The notes under the pieces were generated by a model. The model saw nothing but the letters and a program-made list of their open reading frames with translations. It ran no database searches and had not been told where the DNA came from. This document shows, one piece after another, positions 11,335 to 22,988 of a DNA stretch of 64,000 bases. Positions within the stretch are counted from its first letter, which is position 1, and the number at the start of each line of letters is the position of its first letter. The position numbers were made by a program, and so were the translations under genes. This DNA comes from Linnemannia schmuckeri (taxonomy: Eukaryota; Mortierellomycota; Mortierellomycetes; Mortierellales; Mortierellaceae). Location: the NCBI GenBank assembly GCA_029449235.1, contig JANATG010000013.1, forward strand, positions 806,001-870,000, written 5' to 3'.

Positions 11335-13176
11335 ATGCCAGACTTGACGAGCGTGTTTCGTGCGACAGTCCAGGACCTAAGCCAGGCTTCTGGCAATATG
11401 TCTGGGATCCGGTCTCCCAGTTCTGCTACTACACGCTCTACTAAATCAGCACCGGACCCTTGGCTCAAGGAAGCCCATCAAATCGTAGGTAGTCTGTAGC
11501 CACGCGGGCTATTCGGATACGATAGTGTGACGTGCTTGCTTTGACAGGAAGTACTCACACATACGCCTGCATTGACTTCATGAAACCCGTTCATAGTCCA
11601 GGACTATGGCGGATCTTCGCGCATTCATCATAACGACACGCCCCGCCTATCTCAACCTCTCACGCGGCGGTGGTACAGGATCCTTAGCCAGTTCGCGGAT
11701 GGGTCTCCCTCGTCGTTCAGACTCGATACCTAGTAGCAACGGGGGAGGACACCGTAGTGCGGCGGGGACTACATCCTCCAAGATCTTGCAGGAGCTCTTG
11801 GATACTGTCGCTTCGTTGACATCATTATCGGACAAGGATCGGGATAGCATTGACACGCAGGTCAAGGTCATGATGCGACAGATTAAGGGAGCCATTGAAG
11901 AACTTGAGTCTCTTGAGCAAGGTAATCGTACGCTTTTTATTTCTTGGAAGAGTTGTGAATGTACGTCCGCTGGATCATAAACTGACCTGTTTTCTTCCTA
12001 TCTCATGTTGAATACGTTTTTAGAGCGCAGGAGGAAGCAGCGCGCAAATGCTGCTGCTGGAGGGGGCGGATTCAACCAGCTCTTGGCAGCGGCGGCAAGC
12101 ACGATGGGCGCTTCAGGACCGGTTGACCAATTGGCTCAGCATCGTCAAGGTGTCACTCTTTACTTGAACGAGCGACTTGCCAGTTTGGCTACTTTGCATA
12201 AGGACCAGTATGAAGCCAGGATAGCAAGAGAAATGGAGAAACGCGAAAGGTAAACTTGTTTCTCCTGCCGTCAGAGAAAGGACGGAAATAGAGCTCGGTG
12301 CTCTTAGTCTTTTTGCATGTAAAGTTAACAAAGGTCCTTGTTTTTGCAATTTTGCAAATATTTAGCTCGCTTCTCAAGACACTGCCGAAACCAACTCAGG
12401 GCGGAGCAAACGCATATGGAATGACGCAGCGCAGAAACTTTAACGATACTACTTCCACTTCGACCCTGCCACCATCAATGCCAGGATCACCTTTTACAGC
12501 GGCAGGAGGGCCACGAACATCTGGTCTTAGCGGTGCAGGTGGTAACAGATCGGACCTTTCAAAGGGTGTCTCATCATCACACGACTACTACTCCCGGCAA
12601 AACGGCGGACTTGCGGATGACCAAGACTTTGAGCAGGGTCTGACTGCCCAGGAACGACAGATGCTTGAGATGGAAAACGAGAATATTGTCCGCAAGCTCG
12701 AAACCGAGCTCAACCAAGTTCGGTAGGTTTTGTTGCTTCGTCACATTTATTACTTCACTGTGTCAAGTAAGCTATGATTGTGCGTGTTGATATCCCTAAC
12801 TTGCGATTGTGGAAAATGATAAATAGGCAATTGGAGACGTCGATGATTGAGCTATCGACGTTGCACTCGACCATTCAGGAACATCTCGAGATCCAGACCC
12901 AACAGACGAACCGGTTGCATGAGGAGGCACAAACGGCTATTAACCATATTGATGCAGGAAATGAACAACTGATCAAGGCAGGCAAGCGGAATAGCAGTAC
13001 GCGCAAGTGGATCCTCTTCTTCCTCATCCTTGCCAGGTAAATTATCCATGCTCAAAGATATAATCGGTATATGGCATTTTTGGAGTTGTTCCTTACTTGA
13101 AGTGACTTACATTCGCATTTTTTTTTTGACATTTTTGCATAGTTTTGTGCTGTTGTTCTTGGATTGGTATGACTAA
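11335..13176 (+). CDS. UFE1: Syntaxin 18/Ufe1-type ER Qa-SNARE
   Basis: Six exons: 11335-11484, 11597-11921, 12024-12249, 12366-12722, 12827-13036, 13143-13176, giving 433 aa. The N-terminus carries the syntaxin-18 pattern: DPWLKEAHQI, then after the intron TMADLRAFIITTRPAYLNLS, which matches the family's linker (leader helix, short I-x-xLR-x-F-(6)-R-x-Y block). The C-terminal SNARE helix (about residues 335-405) includes LETSMIELSTLHSTIQEHLE, and a hydrophobic anchor ends in FVLLFLDWYD, almost the exact FLDWYD(S) end of animal syntaxin 18. A Gly/Ser-rich loop and a Gly/Ala-rich insert (AAAGGGGFNQLLAAAAS) sit between. The protein should be C-tail anchored in the ER and act in Golgi-to-ER retrograde fusion with Sec20 and Use1. 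The last exon is only 34 nt and encodes the end of the anchor. Confidence 0.92.
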
Positions 13177-13378
13177 ACGACGGAGGCATGAAAGACGGGG
13201 AAAAGCTCAAGTCAAATACTTGAGGAGCGATGAAGCCACCTTGTCTCCGAGAACCCCTGCATTCTGCTTGCATCATACTAAAAGAAGACAAAGGCCTGCA
13301 AGAAGATTAAATGTTCTCGCTCCTGAATTGATGTATTGTCTTTTCGTTTTAAATGCGTTACTATGTCGTACATGACTA

Positions 13379-13957
13379 TCAGTGCCTGTGCAAGGTTGCG
13401 CGACGCTGTAAAAAGAAATATGGTGTCTCATGTTGTTGTGCAAGAGTCGACCTCTTTTCCTCTCTCTCCCCCTCTTCTCCCTCTCCCTCTCTCTCTACAT
13501 CTATTCCTCGCCTGTGGGTTCCAGCACCAGCACTAGCAACGCCGTCATCACCATCTCGGACATATGGATCCTTCTCCCGGAGCTGCTGTCCCTTTTCCAG
13601 CATCTCACGCACAATCTTGCAGTATTTCAAACGATCCTTTACACCGTGTTTGAGAGCCACGTTCTTGGCGTTTACTGCCTCTATTTGTGCGTTAAACTGT
13701 GCGGTCTCCCTCCAGTTCTCCTCCAACTCGCGAGCTTTGGCACGTCGCACAACGAGCCGTGCGTGCAGTTGAGACTCTCCTTCGCTATCGCCGTTGGTAT
13801 TGTCGACCGCCTAGTCAAACGCGTTGAGCTCCAGCTCCAGTGCTGCAAACTGGGCACGCAGATTCTCATCGTCATCGTTCTCCTTCTCGGTGAGTGGTTC
13901 GTTGTTTTTGTCCCCTCGTTCTCGGTGAAGATGCTCTTTTCTTAAGAGACCGTGCAT
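13379..13957 (-). pseudogene. Coiled-coil ORF interrupted by an in-frame TAG
   Basis: Reading from the ATG at 13957, 48 codons encode a charged peptide (ENDDDENLRAQFAALELELN near its end), then TAG at 13813-13811. The same frame continues without break through LHARLVVRRAKARELEENWR and IEAVNAKNVALKHGVKDRLK to a stop at 13379. Both sides share the same helical, Glu/Arg/Lys-rich character, and the downstream part looks like a genuine coiled coil. No phase-compatible intron with a good acceptor removes the TAG: a donor at 13857 works only with poor purine-rich acceptors (GAAG, GGAG). The options are a recent pseudogene, a sequencing error, stop readthrough, or two separate ORFs. The downstream half faintly recalls small kinetochore coiled-coil proteins, but I do not assign it. 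The tail beyond about 13530 becomes Glu/Gly/Arg low complexity and may be non-coding. Confidence 0.5.
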
Positions 13958-14003
13958 ATTGGAAAAGAAGGGAAGATGTGAAAAGGAGAGGTGATGACAG
14001 GCG

Positions 14004-14035
<32 letters not shown>

Positions 14036-14278
14036 CTTGAGATTGCCCTTGACTCACTCTTTTTTTCATTTCTTTTTTCTTTCTGCTTTTGGCGAAAAGT
14101 TTGCGTCTATTTTTTTTTTTCCCACTCTTGGCTCTCTCTTACTTTTCTTTTCTCTCTGCATTGGTAACGATTTTGCAATAAACATAGCGACAGCATTTCC
14201 AAATCATCCTCCACACCTATTTTCAATTGTCCTTCTTGGTTGTTGTACACGATGAATTAAAATAACAAGTAGATGCAA
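13958..14278. other. Spacer with 30-nt poly-T
   Basis: This 321-bp spacer lies downstream of the SUN gene stop on the minus strand and upstream of the interrupted ORF. It holds a 30-T run (14006-14035) and other T-rich stretches. Nothing else is recognisable. Confidence 0.4.
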
Positions 14279-17200
14279 CTATTGCTGTTCAGGAGTATCA
14301 GTGGGCTCGTATCCATGGACGCGAACACGGTAGATACATGTCATCTTCGGATGACCCCAGTTCGACTTGATCCTGAAGACGGCCCCTACAGATGGCACAG
14401 TCTGCTTGGACAAGGGGATCGAGAACGTTTGTCGTGACTTTGGCTTTTCTGACACATCGCTGTCGTTGCTGCTGGCTGTTGTCATGTTGGCGTTGAACTC
14501 AATGGTTGTCAAAAGGGTCGATCCTGGCCAAGGCGCTCCCTCGCGCCACCAACTTCCTGGCTTGCTTGAAGGGGTAGCAGCGCCTGACTTGGTCTCCTGC
14601 TTGCTCTCCTGTTCCTGCTTGTCTGTCTCAGTTGAGCTTGAAGGCGTATCATGTGGTCGCGACGACTGTGGTGTTACAGGCGCCGCGTCGCTGCGGCCTC
14701 TCAAACCCCAGATCTCGATCTCTCTGGCAGCGCTACCTAAATCCAAAACAACAGATGGATCTGCATGCTCGATTGTCACCTCAGTGATCACAATCTTCCG
14801 CGCCAGTCGAACTGCCAGCTGTCCTTCTTGCCCATCCATGGCCCAACACTCGCCAGCATGCATGTCGGGCTCAATCGCCTTCTCGGCCGGTTTCTCGCGC
14901 CGAGGCAAAGGAACAAAAAACCGCGCGCCAAGTCGGCCCAGTAGTGTGGGTTCCACATAATGGAAATAGTTGGGTGAGGTTAGTCGAGGGATGATCCTGC
15001 CACCAGCAGAGTGCAAAGCATAGTCGGGCTTGGCGAGAGCGTCGGCAGAGTACTTTTCCAACGCCTTGTCGATCAATCCCGAAATGAGATCTCGCTCAAT
15101 ATCCGTCAAGGTGCGTCCAAAGTTGTTGTTGTCCGAATTAGACGAATCGTAACCACCTCTGGCGGGTGCGGCCTTGCCTTCCAGCTTGCCTTGCTTCTCC
15201 AGCAGCGTAACGACGTTCTTTTCCAGACTTTGCCAAATCAAGTTCGCCTCCGTCCTGACCAGCGCCAAAAAGACGCTTCTCGAGACCTTGGACATACGAC
15301 CCTCCACAAACGAGCTCATTGCCTTCTCATTTTCCAGCAGGAAATCGTCCCAACTAATCGCCTTGCCGGGTTTCTTCTTGCCTCGCGAGGAGCCCCAGGA
15401 CCATCTTCCAGATGAAGAATCGTCCTCGTGTTGGTCGTCCGAATCCTGGTCGAGAAGCGCCACTTGATCCTTAATGGACTGTTGAACTTGATCCGAAGTC
15501 ATGAACAGCTCCCGTGCAGTGTCCCAGAACTCGCTTGGAATCGATAGTTTGCCCGTCCGAGGATCCTTGGCGACCACCAGGTGTCTTGGAATCTCGTCCC
15601 GAACCAGGTCCAGCACCGTCTGCTCGATCCACCGACCGTCGCTTATATACTCCTTCAGCGAATCGACCTTGTTCGACACTATGTTGAGCTTGTGTTCCAC
15701 ACCAGAGACCCAGACGGACATGCCCTTCAGCTTGGAATGCAACTCCTTGTCCAGTCGATCATCGGCATGGCCAAGATCTACCAGCGTCTTTTGGATCAAC
15801 TCGATCCTCGACTCAAGCTCTTCCAGGGAATGGATCTGCTCTGTTGGGATCTGAATGGTGCTCGACGGCGATGGTGAATATTTGCTGGTCTTGCGGAAGG
15901 GGATCCACTTGTCAACAGAAGGAACACTGGGGACCCAATCGGACCACCGGCGTGGGTTGCTGACGCGAGAGCGTCCGTCTCGATTCGATGTTCCTGGCCA
16001 TGAAATCTTGTCCCATGTACTAAACACAATCTCTTTCAGCAATGGTCCCCGACCTGAGCTTGGCAAGACAGTCTCGTTGTTGCAAGCTCGACCGTCCTTG
16101 GTTCCTGAAACGCCCTCATATCCAAACTTGTGGCTGGCCCAGACGGCGAGCCCAAGAAGGGCGACACCAAAAAGGGTGCCTGGTCGCAAGAGCCCCGACG
16201 AAACTCCAGCTTGAATCCAAGACTCTCCAACCTTCCAGACAGTATGCCTTTGCGACCATGGCCACAGAATGATGAACAAGATCCACGTAAAGATCGTCCA
16301 TGCATAGTGCTCTAAACCCGTCGTGAGGGAATGGCAAAAGTGCTGGAGGGTATCCATGTAGCCTTCGACCGCGTGTCCAACAACATGCCAGGGGTAGACG
16401 CGTGCAGAGGCTGGAGCTTCAGTAGACTGATATAACGGTGAGTGAGCCGTCTCGTAGTGCCAGTTGTATCGAGGCTCGATCGGATGCTTTGTCCCCAAGT
16501 TCACTTCATATCTTGACCGATGCTCCGTGTCGCTCTCATAATCGGAAGTGTCGGAGTGATGGCCATAGCGCTCGGTGATGTACGGCCGCTCGTCCTCCTC
16601 CTCCTTGAAAGCGCTGGTGCGACTTGATGGCCGTGGTGAGGGCGTGGTGAGTCGTTCCAGGGATCGGTAAACATCCTGCAAAATCATATCACCCGTTTCC
16701 ATATGGCTGATATCCACAGCCTCTTCAATCTCCTCTTCCTCGGGCAATTCCTCCAGAAGCTCAGCCTCGTCATGAGATTCCTGCGAGCCGTCGAGTCCAA
16801 TGCCAGAATCAAACTGTCTCATTGAGGGAATGTTGAATGGTGATTTGCTGGGAGACCTGTGAGATGTTGCTTGAGAGCGAGAAGGTGTTGACTGAGACCG
16901 GGGTGACGTTGGCTGGGACTGAGGCGATGCAAGTTGCGGCGTAGGCGATCTTGGCTCAGGTGATGGCGATTTCGAAGCGGAAGCTGGGACAGCGACGACT
17001 TTGCTCAATCGTGAAGCGACGGGAGTCTTCTTCCTCTGATATGGCTCCTTGCGTACTCGCGCACTAGTGAACGAGGTGTCAGAATCGATATCGGAGCCCT
17101 CGCTGGGGTAGCCATCCTGTTGTTTTGAGTTGCCCCAGCCAAACTCATCGCGTTGCTTTCGCAGTAAGTGTGCCCATCGCTTGATGAATCCTAACTGTTC

Positions 17201-17890
17201 CTGTTCCCGCTTGAGCTCTGCAATCTCGCGCTCGTCAAAGGACTCGTTGTCTTGATCGTCCAAAACTGCGTCCTGGTAGTTGTTGCCTCGAAGCCGCTCG
17301 TGGGAATAGATTTCGTCCTCTTGCTCGCCAATGTCGAGTCCTTCATCATCATCCTCATAAGCATTACGTTCGAGGTTGTCACGAGGATCCTCCTCTTTCT
17401 CATCCTTCACGTTGTCGAATTGATGCCTCTCCCTCGAATAAGGCGGATGATCTTCATTAGGCTCGAATTGATCGGTTGGTGCTCGGTCAGTCTCCTGACG
17501 GCTGCGGAAGTTGGCTGAGCGTGGTCGGTTTTCTTTGTCGTCATCGTCATCCTCATCGTAGTTGACTTGATCGTCAACAAAGGGAGAAGGTCGATATAAA
17601 TAGGAGGTTGGGCCACCTGATTTCCTTCCGTTGCTACCATAAGTCCTGGGATTGTCGATATTGTTGTTGCTCTGCGGACGCTTGGAGCCGGCAATAGGGG
17701 TATCATGGGGTCGAAACGCTTTTCTGTACTGTTTTCCTTGTGGCGTTTGAGGGGTGTGGCCATTATTCTTGGGTGTACCACGACCAAAGCCTAGAGACGA
17801 TGGTCTGTCCAGAGCGACCTCGGTGTCGATATAATTGCCACTGGCTCTCCGTGATTGTGGAACGGCAAAGGGGGAGGAAGGGAAGGACAT
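14279..17890 (-). CDS. SUN-domain inner nuclear membrane protein
   Basis: Single exon, 1203 aa. Residues 1 to about 520 are disordered, Ser/Pro-rich with acidic patches (YDEDDDDDKENRPRS; EELPEEEEIEEAVD). Two hydrophobic segments follow: TIFTWILFIILWPW (about 530-545) and LFGVALLGLAVWASH (about 568-585). A helical region (about 690-770, LEELESRIELIQKTL...) suits the trimeric coiled coil. The SUN domain covers roughly 950-1195: HSAGGRIIPRLTSPNYFHYV, later CWAMDGQEGQLAVRLARKI, ITEVTIEHAD, REIEIWGLRG, and the end GAVFRIKSNWGHPKMTCIYR then VRVHGYEP. SUN proteins span the inner nuclear membrane and bind KASH proteins in the perinuclear space, coupling nucleus and cytoskeleton. The linker between REIEIWG and the final strand is unusually long and Ser/Thr/Gln-rich. 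Length is typical of large fungal and plant mid/C-SUN variants. Confidence 0.92.
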   Translation of the reverse strand: MSFPSSPFAVPQSRRASGNYIDTEVALDRPSSLGFGRGTPKNNGHTPQTPQGKQYRKAFRPHDTPIAGSKRPQSNNNIDNPRTYGSNGRKSGGPTSYLYRPSPFVDDQVNYDEDDDDDKENRPRSANFRSRQETDRAPTDQFEPNEDHPPYSRERHQFDNVKDEKEEDPRDNLERNAYEDDDEGLDIGEQEDEIYSHERLRGNNYQDAVLDDQDNESFDEREIAELKREQEQLGFIKRWAHLLRKQRDEFGWGNSKQQDGYPSEGSDIDSDTSFTSARVRKEPYQRKKTPVASRLSKVVAVPASASKSPSPEPRSPTPQLASPQSQPTSPRSQSTPSRSQATSHRSPSKSPFNIPSMRQFDSGIGLDGSQESHDEAELLEELPEEEEIEEAVDISHMETGDMILQDVYRSLERLTTPSPRPSSRTSAFKEEEDERPYITERYGHHSDTSDYESDTEHRSRYEVNLGTKHPIEPRYNWHYETAHSPLYQSTEAPASARVYPWHVVGHAVEGYMDTLQHFCHSLTTGLEHYAWTIFTWILFIILWPWSQRHTVWKVGESWIQAGVSSGLLRPGTLFGVALLGLAVWASHKFGYEGVSGTKDGRACNNETVLPSSGRGPLLKEIVFSTWDKISWPGTSNRDGRSRVSNPRRWSDWVPSVPSVDKWIPFRKTSKYSPSPSSTIQIPTEQIHSLEELESRIELIQKTLVDLGHADDRLDKELHSKLKGMSVWVSGVEHKLNIVSNKVDSLKEYISDGRWIEQTVLDLVRDEIPRHLVVAKDPRTGKLSIPSEFWDTARELFMTSDQVQQSIKDQVALLDQDSDDQHEDDSSSGRWSWGSSRGKKKPGKAISWDDFLLENEKAMSSFVEGRMSKVSRSVFLALVRTEANLIWQSLEKNVVTLLEKQGKLEGKAAPARGGYDSSNSDNNNFGRTLTDIERDLISGLIDKALEKYSADALAKPDYALHSAGGRIIPRLTSPNYFHYVEPTLLGRLGARFFVPLPRREKPAEKAIEPDMHAGECWAMDGQEGQLAVRLARKIVITEVTIEHADPSVVLDLGSAAREIEIWGLRGRSDAAPVTPQSSRPHDTPSSSTETDKQEQESKQETKSGAATPSSKPGSWWREGAPWPGSTLLTTIEFNANMTTASSNDSDVSEKPKSRQTFSIPLSKQTVPSVGAVFRIKSNWGHPKMTCIYRVRVHGYEPTDTPEQQ

Positions 17891-19021
17891 CCTGTTCTTT
17901 TTAAAGGCGCTATTGGTGTTAGTGTGAGGGAAGAAGTCAAGGACTCTCTTGGCTTTGGGTGATCGTATGGGAGTCTTGGGTCCTTCGACTGTTGCGCCAA
18001 TGACTCCTGGGAGGAGGAGGTTATCGACGGTAGTGTAGAGAGGTGAGGTGGTCGTCGCCTTACTGCGGGCCTAGAAGGAGAAGGAGACGAGCGATGACGG
18101 TGAGAAATATGGTTCTTGTTGTTGTTGTTTATATTCACAGGACGCTCTTGATGCGAGTTGCTGTGGTACGACGCTCGTCCCCGACGCGTGCTCTATGGTC
18201 AATTCTTCCCAGGCAGGCTTCAATCGTACAGGGCCACTCTTCCCGATAAGAGTTCACATGCAATTGAACTGTTGGCGATAGACAAGCAATTGAGAACATG
18301 CATAACAAGACACACAAAAGAGACAAACAAGCAATTGATAAAGAGGTGACGTACGGATGAGGAGTAGTCGTTGGTGTTGCTGTGAAGGTCGGTCGAGACG
18401 GCCCTTTGTTGTGTTCTTGCCCTTGAAGGAGTCAAGGTGTTCATGGGTCGAGACCAGATGAAGGTGCGAGTGGGAGGTTGTTAGTTGTGTGTTTGAGCAC
18501 TGTTGATTGTTGTTCCTCTCCCGGGGGCGGGTCAGGAGAAAGTCGGGGAGTGAGAATCGATTGCGAGAGAGTGAGTGTGTTAAGGATGGAGAAGAGTAGT
18601 GAGTAATAGGTGTAAAGAAGGTAGAAGAGAGGAGAGTGAGGTTCACTATGTGTTTTGTAGGAGAGTAGAAGTGGTAGTGATGTTGACCGATGTGTCTTTG
18701 TTGTTGTTGAAGGAGGGAGGGAGGGGAATAAAGGCGGGATGATGAAAAGGAAAAGTGAAGAGAATTGAAGTATTGTGGTGGCAAACGAGGACAAACAAAC
18801 CCAAATAACGCGTTATTTTATTTTGTTGTCCTTCCCTTTCCTGTCTCCGTCCCTCCCATTTCTCTCCCCTCGTTCTCTGTACTAAAAATCAAAACAAAAA
18901 TCCATTGGCCACTTTTGCGCAATTTTTTTTTTCTTATTCCAGCAAGTAAACCTCCGCACGGCTGATTCTCTCTTCTTTGTTTTCACCAACACACTTAAGG
19001 ACACCAATCACAACCTCAACC
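17891..19021. promoter_or_regulatory. Divergent intergenic region between SUN and WDR76 genes
   Basis: About 1.1 kb. On the minus strand it is a long A/C-rich, Ser/Thr/Leu-frame leader that holds an open frame (18254-18784) and smaller ones with low-complexity His/Ser/Leu composition; I read these as untranslated leader. The WDR76 side is pyrimidine-rich just before the ATG (tcaaccATGcc). No TATA box or known motif stands out. Confidence 0.4.
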
Positions 19022-21242
19022 ATGCCGGTCCACCACGACAGCGACAATGAGAGCGACACTCACACCCAGGACAACAACGGACTCACTGAATAGTAAAACA
19101 CCACTCAAACCCACTTCTGAAGCCATACTGTTGTTGCCTTTGTTTCATTATTGTTATTTTTGGTGGCGTCGTCAGACAAACGAGCAAGAAGAGCGCATAT
19201 ATTCATGACCCACTCACCCACTTCATCCCACCTTTATTAACATTGGTGTTTACTGTTTTCTAGTGAAAAAATGCGCCTCGAGAATATCAGGCGGAACCAA
19301 GAGGCAATGAGAATGTTCGAGTTGCCTGAGGCCGTTTCTGCAGTCGGAACCTCCCGCGCGGACAGAAATAAACGATCTGCACCCACACCCGGTCTGAAGA
19401 AGGAGAAGCGAGTCAAGCTCACGGACGTCTTGCCAAGGAGGACATCCAATCGTCTCGCCAATATCGCTGTAAGCCTTATTTCTATCGTCTGATCATGCAC
19501 AATGCACAAAGACATAATTGGCCAAAAATATCTCTACTTTATCTGATCATCAATACTGCTATCTACCCATACTGTAGCCTGACAGCACACCGTCACGGAG
19601 AACAGTTGAACCGGTGGCAGATCCTGACCAAATCAAGAAGACGCGCAGAAATGGGACATTGTCACTCAAGGAGATCAGCAACGGACATGGCGATGACGAC
19701 AAGTTTTCGCGATTGATGGAAGAGCTGGCTACATATGTCCCCGATAAGGCCCGCGTCAAGGATTTGGAGGATCTGAGTGATGATGAATCAGCAGCCCACG
19801 TTAAGAAGGAGCCTGAGATCGATGGGAAGACTGTCAAGAAGGAGGTCAAGAAAGAAATCAAGGAGGAGGAAGATAACGCCGTCAAGATCATGAAAGAAGA
19901 GGCTGACGACAAGGACACCAAGGTCGGCATTCGGAAATATTTCAGTAGATCGTCGGCTGCAAAGAACATAACCCCTGCTGCAACGACGCCGGACACAAAG
20001 GCGAAAGCAGAATCGGCGGTCAAGGATACGACAAAGACCAGTCTTCCCAAGTCTGAGGACGCTGACAACAAACTTTCATCGTCTTCTAGCGGTAAGAGAC
20101 CTTCCTTACGGCGACAGGTCCAGGCGCTCAAGATTCGAGGACCTTGGCCCACACTCAAAGTCTGCCAAGGACGCATCTACTGCATGGCGATTCATGAGAA
20201 CAGAGATAAGGTATTGGTTTGCGGTGGAGACGTCGATGGCAACCTTGGATTCTGGGACCTCGACGAATCGCAGGCGGATGATTACGAGCCCGATGAGGAG
20301 GAGGAACCCAACGTCTACAATTACAAGGCTCATAGCAGGACTTTGTCCAGCATGCAGTACTCGCCCACCGAACCCAACAAATTGTTTTCGACTTCATATG
20401 ATGGCTCGGTTCGGTATCTGGATCTTGTTCAGCAAAAGTTCCTTGAGTCCTATGTCGTCGCCCCCGACGCATCCGATCATCTTGGTTCCGTCTCGATCAC
20501 TTCTTCAGGGCAACAACTCTGGTTTGCGGATGTTGATGGAGGCGTCACACTCAAGGATATTCGGACACCCAAGGACGAGATGGTCTACCGCAAGATTCTT
20601 CACGAGAAGAAGGTCGGATGTGTCAACGTCAACCCCAAATACGACAACCTCATTGTCACGTCTTCACTCGATCGAACCATGAAGATCTGGGATATAAGGA
20701 CTTTTGGACAGTACAAAGAAGACGAGGCCATTGTTGAAATGGCTTCTTTTGAACACCGTCTCAGTGTCACCAGCGCCATGTGGAGCCCTGATGGTATGTA
20801 TAGCAATTGCTTTTCTACTAGAAAGTTATCAAACGCGTGTTATTATCTATGAAAACTAACGCTTCCCAATTCTACTACGTGTAACGTAGGCGCAAGCATT
20901 GCAAGTACGTCGTATGATGACAATGTCAGGATCTTCAACAACTTTGAACCCTCCCTCCCCAATTTCAAGGAAATCCCAGAACCGGTCCGCATCCCACACA
21001 ACAACCAGAGCGGTCGATGGGTGACCATGCTGCGCGCCGTGTGGTCACACCAGTTCAACTGGTTCTCGATCGGAAACATGAACAAGTCGGTGGATATTTA
21101 CTCTCGAGGCACAGGCGACTTGATGGCCAACTTGAGCGATCGCCACAACTTGACGACCGTTCCTGCAGTCAATGCTTGGCACCCAAGCCGTGTCCTTCTT
21201 GCCAGTGGAATGGCTAACGGCAAGATGGTGATCTGGCGGTAG
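19022..21242 (+). CDS. CMR1: WDR76/Cmr1 family WD40 DNA-damage protein
   Basis: Four exons: 19022-19092, 19264-19468, 19578-20793, 20890-21242, giving 614 aa. The first intron splits a Tyr codon to give the family hallmark YEKMRLENIRRNQEAM (about residues 24-39), the conserved Cmr1/WDR76 N-terminal block. Then come PRRTSNRLANIA, an acidic/Lys-rich linker, and a seven-bladed WD40 propeller starting near RPSLRRQVQALKIRG. Blades include GRIYCMAIHENRDKVLVCGG (then GNLGFWD), RTLSSMQYSPTEPNKLFSTS, VGCVNVNPKYDNLIVTSSLD (then KIWDIR) and LRAVWSHQFNWFSIGNMNKS. The protein ends in VIWR. In yeast, Cmr1 binds chromatin and gathers in intranuclear quality-control foci under replication stress; human WDR76 links to CRL4 and DNA repair. 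It converges on the aspartic protease gene with ~130 bp between stops. Confidence 0.93.
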
Positions 21243-21375
21243 TTACACCGACCGTTAAATATCACGATAAATAAAATATATTTCTTAGAGAATTTCTTAC
21301 GATACTTTTTTTACAGTACATTCTAAATGGTGACGAAAAAAACAAAACAAAACAAAAAAAAACACTTGTCCGCTA

Positions 21376-22952
21376 TCAAAGCATCAAATAAATGAGAATC
21401 AAAGCAATTAGGATCGATCCTTGCACAGTTAATCCTGACACCTTGCCGTTTCCAGCAGCCCCATTGTTAGATCCACCAGTCCCCAGGTGCGCAAACCCAA
21501 TCCTTCCGCCCGTCGCAGCATTGGTTCCAAAATCAAACACCGAATACACATTTTTGAGGAACACGTCTCCGATCAGCCATTCCTGAATGGACACCGTCGA
21601 TCCTGTCGGGAACATGACCGCGCTTAGACAGTAGTCTCCTTGTTGGGTCTTGGAACGTGCAGATTGGAGTGCCAAATGGGTGTAGGGGATCTGAAATGTC
21701 AATTTGCCAAAGGTCATTGTGATGACTGTGTCGCCGCTGCATGGCATGTACCAAAACCCTCCTTGTGTTGTCTATTCACAAAAGTGACACCAATAGAAAC
21801 ATTAATACGGCTGCCCAAGAGAGAAATGTAAGCGAATAGTCTGATGTGAATTCGGTAACAAAAGAAAAAGGAGGATTACCACTTTAATGGCACCGGGGAT
21901 GGCGCCATTAATGGAGTCAGAGATGGTTCGAGGGACAAGCATGGCCGTTGTGCCCGTGTCAATCGTAGCCAACGCTCCACTGACATTGATCTTTGTACCA
22001 CCAACCGTAATTCCGCCTACAGGGATCTAATGTTCAACAAACAAAAAAAGGAGAAAATCAAATAAGAAACGAGGTCTTCATCTACCAAAGGTCCAAAACA
22101 AAAACCACAACAAAAACGGCGAAAACCGACCAAGAGACAAAGACACTTACACTCCATGGTCGCTTGCCTGCACAGTCAACATAAGTAATCTCGCCTCGAA
22201 ATTTCGTGGTGTCGACGCCTCCAAAAGTGATCTCCCCTCCGGCAGAATAAGCGCCAGGCAATGCTCCTGAACCATTCGATCGTCCACTGGGAGTTGTTGA
22301 CTGGAGCCAGATGCCAATCATGTTGCGTGGCAGCACTGTGTTGTTGCGAAGCACATTCAAAATGGGGACTGCACTTCCGGCGGCATAGTACCAGAGTCCC
22401 ATGATCCCGTCGACCCTGGGTGGCAATTGGGCTTTGTTTTGTGTCACAATTCCTGCGGCGCCTCGAAATTGCAGTGAGCCAATGGTGTATGTTTCCTGTT
22501 CAGAAAAAGAAATGTAGAGGGATTTACGTCAGGAAAAAAACGAGAAAGCATTCGATTTGCGCAGATCTCTTCAGGCAATCAGACGAAGCGTAGATGACTT
22601 ACGGCGACATAATGTCCAGAGACCCCTTGCCCGCTGACATAAGAAGCGCTAAAGGTGTTGTTCAACGTCTTGCAGGACCTATTGACCCCACATCCAGGCA
22701 GAAAAGAAGAGGTGATATTAACCTTCTGAACCTTGTTTTGGGTGATCCATTTCCAAATGCAAAATTAACAAAAATGGCATGGTGATCCATACGTTGAAGA
22801 TTCACAGTGGAATCGTGTAGCTGTCAGGCAAGTCTCGGTCACACAACTCGACGATGACAACCAAGTAATGGGGCTGCCTGTGTCGATGATCACGTTAAAC
22901 TTCTGAGCTGGTGTACCCAGTCCAAAAGGTATTGCTAAGTAGATGCAACGGA

Positions 22953-22988
<36 letters not shown>

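Noticed and set aside
14367..14960. 197-aa plus-strand ORF inside the SUN gene
   Set aside because: Antisense shadow of the SUN-domain coding frame.
18254..18784. 176-aa minus-strand ORF upstream of the SUN gene
   Set aside because: Ser/His/Leu low complexity typical of A/C-rich leaders here; no domain and no splice link to the SUN coding frame.
22720..22792. Earlier acceptors (TTCAG, AAAG) for intron 3 of the aspartic protease
   Set aside because: Both put the rest of the exon out of frame and reach a stop; CAATAG at 22679 restores the flap-side motif in phase.
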